DNA of 12,743 nt from DASVAL01 sp035649575 (GTDB taxonomy: Bacteria; Planctomycetota; UBA1135; UBA2386). Both the position numbers and the translations under genes were made by a program. Below, in pieces: positions 6,352 to 11,498 of this stretch. The notes beneath the pieces were generated by a model. That model did no database searches, was not told the origin of the DNA, and worked only from the letters and a program-made list of their open reading frames with translations. Where the stretch lies: the NCBI GenBank assembly GCA_035649575.1, contig DASRJH010000208.1, positions 1 through 12,743 of the forward strand, in the 5' to 3' direction. The number at the start of each line of letters is the position of its first letter. The stretch's first letter is position 1.

Positions 6352-6543
6352 TTGCAGACCCGGCCCTCGTCCCCTCCTTGCGTCGGCGCTGCTCGTGCGC
6401 ATGCACGACCTCGTCGCGTCGGGATCGCAGTCTGGTCGCCGTAGCGGGCCAGGTCGCGAAGTTCGTGCTCGCGACGCATTCACCGATTCCGACGGCATGC
6501 TGCGGGGGCTGCTCGACGAGTGATCTTGGCTGAACACAGCGGC
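6352..6543. other. Intergenic region between sigma fusion and TOPRIM-like gene
   Basis: The two flanking genes converge here. The only content I can support is the hairpin just before it and the degraded plus-strand ATPase scrap within it. I see no direct repeats, insertion-sequence ends or tRNA fragment that would mark an integration site for the ATPase/TOPRIM-like module. Confidence 0.4.
6363..6531 (+). pseudogene. Decayed C-terminal scrap of an ABC/AAA-type ATPase
   Basis: Three pieces in changing frames line up with the end of predicted ATPases of the AAA_21 type. They are PALVPSLRR (about 6361-6387), ALLVRMHDLVASGSQ (6386-6430) and FVLATHSPIPTACCGG (6462-6509). In that family the order is roughly A-L-S-P-x-R-Q-L-A-L-L, a helix, G-S-Q-F-I-I-A-T-H-S-P-I-L, where the His is the switch or H-loop residue. 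The join SQ/FV is interrupted by 31 bases (6431-6461), which also shift the frame. An additional one-base shift separates the first two pieces. No Walker A or Walker B is present, so the N-terminal bulk is gone. A competing open frame (2) runs through to 6523 but resembles nothing. The motif match is persuasive but short. Confidence 0.4.
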
Positions 6544-7155
6544 CTAGGCGGCCGGAAACCACGCCCGAAGCGTCGTGCGGAATCTGTTGAACGCCGAGTC
6601 AGTGCAGGTCTTCATGCCGAGAGTCGCACCGAGCTTGCGATAGATCGATGAGGATCTCGGCCGGCTCACTCGGTGGAGAGCCCATTCGATTGCCCGCTTG
6701 GGGTCCGCCGGCTTCTCCGCGTCGGCCGGCCAGAGACCCGCCTTTGCGAGTTCCTCCGCCAGGCCAGGTGTCCTTTCCTTCCAGCCCAGCTCCTCGTCGA
6801 GGCGCGGGGTGCGACGGAACAGCCAGACCTCGATTTCCGGATCGATGACGATGCTCTTCGCCCATTCCGGGCCGAGCTGCCGCAGGTCGCCGTCGACGTC
6901 GGCCTCGAGTTCGATCGTCGGCTTGGCGGGCGCACCCTCCCACGCACGGTCGAGCAGCACGAGGGCATGCAGTGCCTCCTGACGGTACATCCTCACGAAT
7001 CGGGTCGAGTCCTTGTAGCAACCCGGATCCCGATGTGGATGCACGACGAGCTTCGGGACGATTGGACGGATACCCAGCGACTCAGGGCGCTGTAGCACCG
7101 CACCAACCAGCGCTTCCATGTTCTTGTCGGCCACGAGGCAGACGAGGTCGATCAT
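6544..7155 (-). CDS. TOPRIM-like (DUF4276-like) partner of the AAA ATPase, putative nuclease
   Basis: This 203-residue protein has an ATG at 7155 that overlaps the ATPase stop as ATGA, so the two are translationally coupled. The sequence starts MIDLVCLVADKNMEALVGAV. A hydrophobic strand ends in a conserved-looking Glu14, then comes HALVLLDRAWEG with Asp69 and Glu73, then AKSIVIDPEIEVWLF with Asp105, Glu107 and Glu109. This spacing (strand-Glu, strand-Asp, strand-D-P-E-x-E-x-W) resembles TOPRIM-fold proteins of the DUF4276 kind that accompany ATPases, where acidic residues bind Mg2+ and cut nucleic acid. It ends FNRFRTTLRAWFPAA. There is no signal peptide or membrane segment. The family placement is from recall and motif shape; nuclease activity is inferred. 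Together with the ATPase it would form a two-component system analogous to PARIS (AriA/AriB), RloAB or a split OLD. Confidence 0.7.
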   Translation of the reverse strand: MIDLVCLVADKNMEALVGAVLQRPESLGIRPIVPKLVVHPHRDPGCYKDSTRFVRMYRQEALHALVLLDRAWEGAPAKPTIELEADVDGDLRQLGPEWAKSIVIDPEIEVWLFRRTPRLDEELGWKERTPGLAEELAKAGLWPADAEKPADPKRAIEWALHRVSRPRSSSIYRKLGATLGMKTCTDSAFNRFRTTLRAWFPAA

Positions 7156-8480
7156 GAGAGAACGCCACTCGCCAGCAGCGACCCGAGATCGACGTCGCCC
7201 TTCCAGTCGCGCAGCCGGGGATGCATGCGGCCGGGCACCACGTCCGTGGCTCCGTCGCTCGCGCGCGCGAAGCACAGCACTTGGTCGAGGTTCGCCATGC
7301 TGAGCACGACGGGCGAGTGGGTCGCCAGCAGGACCTGGGCGTCGTAGACCGAGCTCAACGACTGGAACACGGTCTCGACGGCGCGCGGATGGATGCCGTT
7401 TTCGGGTTCTTCGATCAGGTAGGTGCCCGTCAGCTCCGGGACGTACGCGAGCAGTGTCAGTGCCAGGAGGCGCAACGTCCCATCGGAGACCAGCCACGAC
7501 GGTGCCTCGAGCCCGTTCGTGTACCCGATCACGAGGTAGCGGTGACGGTCTTCTTCACGTTCGCGCGTGCTCACCGTCTTCAGGTCGGGCAACGCTTCCT
7601 GCACGTGTGCGACCCAGGCACGGAGCCGGTCGGGATGCTGGGTCTCGAGCAGGTTGACGACGAACGGCAGGTTGGATCCGTCGGGCAGTAGTCCCCGCGT
7701 GCGACTGGGCGGACACGGCTGTCGAATCCCTTCAGCAGAGAGTGCGATGCGCTGCACACCGTTGGCGAGCGCCTGTCTGAACCAGGTGGCGACCGGGAAC
7801 TTGGTCTCGTCCTCCGGCAGGCTCGCGAGCGCCGCCTTGTCCTGGGCGATGCGGAACGGGCTGTTCCAGTTTCCGGTCTCCGAGGAGAACGTGACGTTCG
7901 CGGGTTCTTCACCTCGCCAGAGAACCTTGCGCCAGCCCGCCTGCATGCGTTTGCGCGCCAGATGGACGATGTTGTCGGGCGCGGGCTGGCTGCTCGGGAA
8001 CAGGTCGCGCTGCACCTGTTGAGGCTTGCGGACTGGTTGCAGCCAGAGCGTTTCCGACGCGATCTGGAGTTGGGCTCCGACGTCCAGCGCGACTTCGTAC
8101 CGACAGGATCTCTCGCCGTTTGCTTTCTCCCCCCCGTTCCTGAGACGGCTCAGGCGGTCGGCCGGGATGCTGAATTCGACGACGAGCTCGATCCGTGCTC
8201 CTTGGCGCAACCAGGTCAGATGCTTGCCATCGGGGGCGCGATGGGGAATGCCGAGGCGTGGTTCTCCCTCGATCGCACCTTGCGCACCGACCCGGACGAT
8301 GTCGCCGAGAAGAGCCAGTACGTCGAGGAACGTGGACTTGCCGCCCGCATTTGGTCCCACCAGCACATGGAAGGGACCGAGATCCTGTGCCACATAGCGC
8401 AGGGACCGATAGCCGAGAGCCTCGACGCGTGTCGCGATTCCCGCGCGCGTGGGGACCGGGTTTTCTCGTGGGGCGCTCAT
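7152..8480 (-). CDS. AAA/ABC-type ATPase (AAA_21/AAA_15-like, OLD/SMC-related)
   Basis: This 442-residue ATPase carries all the core motifs. Walker A is GPNAGGKST (residues 42-50), the signature is LVSDGTLRLLAL (330-341), Walker B is YLIEEPENGIHP (354-365) and the switch His388 lies in LLATHSPVVL. The N-terminal strand EALGYRSLRYVAQDLGPFHV is the usual lead-in to Walker A in OLD/RecF-like ATPases. The middle section (about 90-310) is the variable arm or insertion. The ATG at 8480 is preceded by TGAGGG, a good ribosome binding site. In anti-phage systems such ATPases assemble with a TOPRIM nuclease, here the overlapping next gene, and sense phage DNA or proteins. That role is inferred from gene pairing. 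The gene is less GC-rich than its flanks in places (7861-7920 is 60% GC by count; 3961-4020 is 82%), which fits horizontal acquisition. Confidence 0.9.
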   Translation of the reverse strand: MSAPRENPVPTRAGIATRVEALGYRSLRYVAQDLGPFHVLVGPNAGGKSTFLDVLALLGDIVRVGAQGAIEGEPRLGIPHRAPDGKHLTWLRQGARIELVVEFSIPADRLSRLRNGGEKANGERSCRYEVALDVGAQLQIASETLWLQPVRKPQQVQRDLFPSSQPAPDNIVHLARKRMQAGWRKVLWRGEEPANVTFSSETGNWNSPFRIAQDKAALASLPEDETKFPVATWFRQALANGVQRIALSAEGIRQPCPPSRTRGLLPDGSNLPFVVNLLETQHPDRLRAWVAHVQEALPDLKTVSTREREEDRHRYLVIGYTNGLEAPSWLVSDGTLRLLALTLLAYVPELTGTYLIEEPENGIHPRAVETVFQSLSSVYDAQVLLATHSPVVLSMANLDQVLCFARASDGATDVVPGRMHPRLRDWKGDVDLGSLLASGVLS

Positions 8481-8486
8481 CGACCC

Positions 8487-8555
8487 TCAGCGCACGTCGT
8501 TTGGATATGGCACGAGGTCTGGCTCGGAGATGGCCGCGAGTTTCACTTCCCGCAT
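8487..8555 (-). CDS. Candidate 22-residue small ORF leading the ATPase operon
   Basis: On the minus strand an ATG at 8555 opens 22 codons (MREVKLAAISEPDLVPYPND plus two) and ends with a TGA at 8487, six bases before the ATPase ATG. Its stop overlaps the ATPase ribosome binding site (TGAGGG). A GTG at 8546 would give 19 residues and lies seven bases after the hexamer TAGGAT (8554-8559), the same geometry as before the GTG at 11422. It could be a leader peptide whose translation controls the ATPase, a tiny functional protein, or the end of a lost gene. It could also be chance: short open frames are frequent in GC-rich DNA. I know of no family. Confidence 0.35.
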   Translation of the reverse strand: MREVKLAAISEPDLVPYPNDVR

Positions 8556-8559
8556 CCTA
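8554..8559 (-). promoter_or_regulatory. -10-like hexamer TAGGAT before the ATPase operon
   Basis: TAGGAT on the minus strand lies about 75 bases before the ATPase ATG, seven bases before a GTG (8546) and partly overlaps an ATG (8555). It fits the TANNNT pattern found at other starts here. It is the best promoter candidate for the ATPase/TOPRIM-like pair; no convincing -35 was found. Confidence 0.35.
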
Positions 8560-8668
8560 GCCTGCGGCTGTCGTTGCTTGCCACAACGCCAGCGATCGAC
8601 ACGAGAGGTTGTGCTCGCGGGCGCCTTGGATGGCCGGTCCGGGGCCTCGGTTCCGGCTCGCATTGCCT

Positions 8669-8681
8669 GGGCACTGTGCCC
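8669..8681 (-). terminator. Perfect 13-base palindrome after the four-gene operon
   Basis: GGGCACTGTGCCC reads as two six-base arms around one central base. It starts nine bases after the stop of the DUF1801/YdeI-type gene. It could be a short terminator stem or a protein-binding operator. No T-run follows on the minus strand. It also lies upstream of the ATPase promoter region. Confidence 0.3.
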
Positions 8682-8690
8682 CTGCGCGCC

Positions 8691-9284
8691 TCAGCAGCTC
8701 TCGTATTTCCAGTTCCGCTTCTTGCCGTCGGCGATCCACTCGATCGCCTGCTCGATGCGACGCGCGCGCGTGTCGTCCTTCTTCGCGTCCGCGATCCACT
8801 CGAGATACTCGCGTTTGCAGCTCGGCGCGAAGTCCGCGAACACGGCTTTCGCCTTCTTGCTCGCGGCGAGCGCCTTCGCGAACTCGGGGTGCATCACGAT
8901 CTCTTTGCGCTCGGTCGGCTTCTTGCGTGGCAATGCGACGCCGTCGGCGTTCAGTTGCATCGCGCGCTTCAGAGCCCTCGCGAACGGCGCCTTCGGTGGC
9001 AGGTCGCCGACCTGGCGCACGCAGCCGGCGCGTTCGAGCGTCGCCGCGTGTTCCTTCTCCTTGCGCAGCACCGCGTCCTTCCAGAATCCGAACGCACAGT
9101 GGGCCTTGAACGCGGCCATGCCGCATAGCAGGCCGCGATACTCGAACGACGGCATGCGCCACTTGATCGTCTCCTCGACGTCGGGGCACGCCGCGTGGAC
9201 GCGCGCACGCAGCTCGACGAGGATCGGCCGCGCGAACTCGGCGGCCTTCTTGATGTAGGAGTCGACGCGGGGATCAGTCGGCAT
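8691..9284 (-). CDS. DUF1801 / YdeI (OmdA)-type protein
   Basis: This 197-residue cytoplasmic protein begins MPTDPRVDSYIKKAAEFARP. Residues about 15-110 match the DUF1801 (YdhG-like) fold, with HAACPDVEETIKWRMPSFEY and MAAFKAHCAFGFWKDAV. Residues about 133-195 match the YdeI/OmdA C-terminal region: HPEFAKALAASKKAKAVFAD, then REYLEWIADAKKDDTRARRI and IEWIADGKKRNWKYE. This two-part layout is usual for YdeI-like proteins. Their biochemical role is not settled; E. coli YdeI has been linked to stress or cationic peptide resistance. The start at 9284 matches the family's typical N-terminus; upstream codons are Arg-rich noise. The gene lies 25 bases after the DUF1579-type gene and ends the four-gene operon. 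TATCCT at 9298-9303 could give it an extra promoter. Confidence 0.85.
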   Translation of the reverse strand: MPTDPRVDSYIKKAAEFARPILVELRARVHAACPDVEETIKWRMPSFEYRGLLCGMAAFKAHCAFGFWKDAVLRKEKEHAATLERAGCVRQVGDLPPKAPFARALKRAMQLNADGVALPRKKPTERKEIVMHPEFAKALAASKKAKAVFADFAPSCKREYLEWIADAKKDDTRARRIEQAIEWIADGKKRNWKYESC

Positions 9285-9297
9285 CAGAGGGGGTGCG

Positions 9298-9303
9298 AGG
9301 ATA
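9298..9303 (-). promoter_or_regulatory. Weak -10-like hexamer TATCCT
   Basis: TATCCT on the minus strand lies 13 bases before the ATG at 9284, overlapping the end of the upstream coding region's spacer. It fits TANNNT, but at a longer distance than the other cases. It is a possible internal promoter for the last gene of the operon. Confidence 0.2.
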
Positions 9304-9309
9304 GCGCGG

Positions 9310-9864
9310 TCACTTCGCGGCGGCGCGGGTGTAGAGGGCGTGGAACGTCGCGGCTTGGCCCTGGCCGTGCGCCGGCGCCACGAGCGTGCTCGAGAAGTGG
9401 TCGTCGTCGATACACGCCAGCGTCCACGTGAAGTCCTGTGCTGTGCCCTTGTCGCCCGCGAACGTCGCACTGCCTGCGATCAACTTGCCGTCCGCGGCCG
9501 CGTCGCCCGTGAGGCGCATGACCGCGGTCGAGCCCGTGTACATCCACGTGCTCTCGTATTTGCGCGACTGATTGTTGAAGCCCCACGTCCTCTGGCGCTC
9601 GACCGGCGCGCCGAACTCGACGGCGGTCTCGTCGAACTGCACGAAGCGGCCGCCGAGGATCACCTTGCCGTGCGCTTTGCCCTGGAACTCCTGCGCCGGG
9701 CCGCCGGGGCCGAACCGGAACGTCGTGACCACGGTCCAGTCGCCGGCGAGCTTCGCGAGCTGCGTGTGTTCGGCACCCGGCGCGGCGGCCGGGTCCTGGA
9801 CGAGCGGCGCCGTCGGCAGCGCGGCAGCGGCAACGAGAGAGAACAGTGCGAGACAGCGGATCAT
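9310..9864 (-). CDS. Secreted DUF1579-type protein
   Basis: This gene encodes 184 residues. The N-terminus MIRCLALFSLVAAAALPTAP is a clear signal peptide, with likely cleavage around residues 18-25. The mature part reads as DUF1579: HTQLAKLAGDWTVVTTF (near residues 33-49), GKVILGGRFVQFDE, then QRTWGFNNQSRKYESTWMYT and STAVMRLTGDA. This corresponds to the family's pattern of G-x-W, an enlarged G-R-x-L/F strand, G-Y/F-D/N and the K-Y-x-x-x-W strand. The fold is a lipocalin-like or SRPBCC-like beta barrel of unknown ligand. A good ribosome binding site (GAGG, six bases before the ATG) supports the start at 9864. It lies 17 bases after the VOC gene. A periplasmic partner in an otherwise cytoplasmic operon suggests handling of an exported or incoming small molecule (inference). 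Confidence 0.85.
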   Translation of the reverse strand: MIRCLALFSLVAAAALPTAPLVQDPAAAPGAEHTQLAKLAGDWTVVTTFRFGPGGPAQEFQGKAHGKVILGGRFVQFDETAVEFGAPVERQRTWGFNNQSRKYESTWMYTGSTAVMRLTGDAAADGKLIAGSATFAGDKGTAQDFTWTLACIDDDHFSSTLVAPAHGQGQAATFHALYTRAAAK

Positions 9865-9881
9865 GGTGGTCCTCGGGTGGG

Positions 9882-10349
9882 TCAGTGTTGTTGGAAGAAC
9901 TTCGCGGCCCGCTCGCGCATCTGCGCGGGCGTCAGCTCTTCGAGCTTGGTGCCGATCGACCAGCGGTGGCCGAACGGGTCGGTGACCTGCCCGTAACGAT
10001 CGCCCCAGAACATGTCGGCGATCGGCATCTCGACCTTCGCGCCGGCCGCGACGGCGCGCGCGAACACGGCGTCGGCGTCCTCGACATACAGGTGCAGCGT
10101 CACGGGCGAGCCTTCGAGCGTGTGCGGCGACTCGCCGCCGGCCTCGGCGAACTCGTCGTGCAGCAGCAGCATCGAATCGCCGATCTGCAGCTGCGCGTGC
10201 ATGATCAGCCGCCCGTCGGGACCGACGTTGCGGAAGATCTCGCGCGCGCCGAACGCGGCCTTATAGAAGTCGATCGCACGCGCGGCGCCGCGCAGTTCGA
10301 GGTGGGGGGTCAGCGAATGGAAACCGGGAGGGATGGGTCGGGTCTTCAT
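9882..10349 (-). CDS. VOC-fold (glyoxalase/PhnB-like) protein
   Basis: This 155-residue cytoplasmic protein is of the vicinal oxygen chelate superfamily. It opens MKTRPIPPGFHSLTPHLELR, the usual first strand. AIDFYKAAFGAREIFRNVGP is the first beta-alpha-beta unit, MHAQLQIGDSMLLLHDE follows, and the second unit ends WGDRYGQVTDPFGHRWSIGT, with the hallmark D-P-F-G-H-x-W at 124-130. Relatives of the PhnB/YdcL kind are annotated as glyoxalase or bleomycin-resistance proteins, but their substrates are mostly unknown. His11 or His16, His51, Glu and the late aromatic region could supply metal ligands; this cannot be settled by eye. The start at 10349 is 14 bases after the AraC-type regulator stop, so the gene is probably its first regulated target or is co-transcribed with it. 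Confidence 0.88.
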   Translation of the reverse strand: MKTRPIPPGFHSLTPHLELRGAARAIDFYKAAFGAREIFRNVGPDGRLIMHAQLQIGDSMLLLHDEFAEAGGESPHTLEGSPVTLHLYVEDADAVFARAVAAGAKVEMPIADMFWGDRYGQVTDPFGHRWSIGTKLEELTPAQMRERAAKFFQQH

Positions 10350-10363
10350 GGGGATGGTTCGGG

Positions 10364-11422
10364 TCAGCGGGAAGAGTTCGGAACGGCAGCGCCGTTGCGC
10401 CCAGGGAGGAGGCCAGGGCGGCGGCGCCAATACCACGGATGTGAGGTTGGGTGCGGCGCGATCGGGACGAGTACGTCGCGCAGCTCGCCGGCGTCGGCGC
10501 CTTCGTGCGCGGCGTCGAGCAGGACCTCGAGCACGGGCCCCGGTCGCGGCGCGCCGCCGTTCGCGGTCAACGCGTCGGTCTCGAGCCAACGCTGCACGGT
10601 TGGCACGGTCGCGTCGTCGCCGGCGCAAGTGGCCGCGAGCATCTCGCAGTCGCCGATCGTCTGGATGCCGATGTCGCCTTCGCCGCGGCGGCGCGGGCCG
10701 ATCGTGATGCCGTGGTCGACGCGGCGCAACCGCGCCGGAGTCAACGCGGGATCGTCGTGGTGCAGACGCACGAGCAGCGGTTCGGTCACGGGGTTGCGCC
10801 GCGATGCGAACGCGACGAGGCGCGCGAGGTCGGCTGCCACCGTTCGCGCGGCGACGGGGCCCGTGCGGCGCACGAACGCGATGCGCAGCTTCGCGAGCCG
10901 CACGATGCGCGCCGCGGGACCGGCATCGTTCGGCGCCGCGCCGGCCGCGTGCGGCACGCAATACAGCTGCCCGTCGGGGTCCGTGCGCACCTGCCAGCGG
11001 CGCACCGACGCGGGTTGTTCGACGTGCGTCTTGCGGCCGTTGCTGCGTTCGCGGAAGCGCGCCGGCGACACGGCGAAGTGCGCGCGGAACGCGCGGTAGA
11101 ACGACGGCACGTCGCAATACGCGGCGTCCTCGGCGATCGCCGCGATGTCGCGGCTCGTCAAGCACAGCTCGCGCGCGGCGCGTTCGAGCCGGAGCCGGTG
11201 CACGTGTTGCTTGCACGATTCGCCCGCGACCGCCGCGAACACGCGCTGGAAGTGGTGCGGCGACAGGTGCGCGAGCCGCGACAGGCGCGCCAGCGACAGG
11301 TCGGCGTCGAGACGCGTGCCGATGTGCACGAGCACGCGCAGCACACGCTGGCAGTGGTCCGCGCGAGTGCGTTCGCGGGCCGCCAGCGGGCGCGTTCTCG
11401 GCGTTCTGCGGGTCTTCGTCAC
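10364..11422 (-). CDS. AraC-family regulator with GyrI-like effector domain
   Basis: This transcription regulator has about 352 residues. In the longer numbering (start 11431), residues 28-130 form the AraC DNA-binding domain. The first helix-turn-helix is LSLARLSRLAHLSPHHFQRV; the second is in DIAAIAEDAAYCDVPSFYRA, followed by FRAHFAVSPARFR, the typical F-x-x-x-x-G/A-x-S-P-x-x-F/Y-R ending. Residues about 180-330 form a GyrI-like ligand-binding domain, with LRIAFVRRTGPVAA, RRVDHGITIGPR, IGIQTIGDCEMLAATCAGDD and LEVLLDAAHE. A basic Pro-rich tail follows. Such proteins (Rob/SoxS-like plus effector domain) sense hydrophobic or cationic small molecules. It heads the four-gene operon and probably regulates it and itself. 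GTG 11422 is chosen because TACCGT lies seven bases before it; GTG 11431 would overlap that hexamer. Confidence 0.88.
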   Translation of the reverse strand: MTKTRRTPRTRPLAARERTRADHCQRVLRVLVHIGTRLDADLSLARLSRLAHLSPHHFQRVFAAVAGESCKQHVHRLRLERAARELCLTSRDIAAIAEDAAYCDVPSFYRAFRAHFAVSPARFRERSNGRKTHVEQPASVRRWQVRTDPDGQLYCVPHAAGAAPNDAGPAARIVRLAKLRIAFVRRTGPVAARTVAADLARLVAFASRRNPVTEPLLVRLHHDDPALTPARLRRVDHGITIGPRRRGEGDIGIQTIGDCEMLAATCAGDDATVPTVQRWLETDALTANGGAPRPGPVLEVLLDAAHEGADAGELRDVLVPIAPHPTSHPWYWRRRPGLLPGRNGAAVPNSSR

Positions 11423-11429
11423 GCGCGCC

Positions 11430-11435
11430 ACGGTA
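11430..11435 (-). promoter_or_regulatory. -10-like hexamer TACCGT before the AraC/GyrI operon
   Basis: On the minus strand TACCGT is followed by GGCGCGC and the GTG at 11422. It follows the TANNNT layout and spacing of the other leaderless-type starts. It may be the promoter of the four-gene operon. Confidence 0.3.
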
Positions 11436-11463
11436 GCTTGGCGCGCGAAACCGGCAATTGGCC

Positions 11464-11478
11464 GAACTTGCGAAGTTC
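11464..11478. repeat. Short inverted repeat between the kelch gene and the AraC operon
   Basis: GAACTT (11464-11469) and AAGTTC (11473-11478) flank GCG. It sits 20 bases after the stop of the kelch gene and about 30 bases before the AraC promoter hexamer. It could be an operator for the AraC-type regulator or part of a weak terminator. No T-run is present. Confidence 0.25.
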
Positions 11479-11498
11479 AGCCGGGCGCCGCGCCGACC

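Noticed and set aside
4719..6360. Long plus-strand open frame overlapping the sigma fusion in another frame
   Set aside because: It is Arg/Ala-rich shadow sequence without motifs. Only its tail after about 6460 holds a meaningful piece (the ATPase scrap), which is listed separately.
7156..7497. N-terminal extension of the TOPRIM-like protein
   Set aside because: The upstream codons overlap the ATPase gene in another frame and read as Arg/Pro-rich noise. The ATGA overlap at 7152-7155 is the natural start.
9285..9470. Longer N-terminus for the DUF1801/YdeI-type protein
   Set aside because: The added residues are Arg/Thr/Pro-rich and overlap the upstream DUF1579-type gene; the family-typical start MPTDPRVDSYI is at 9284.
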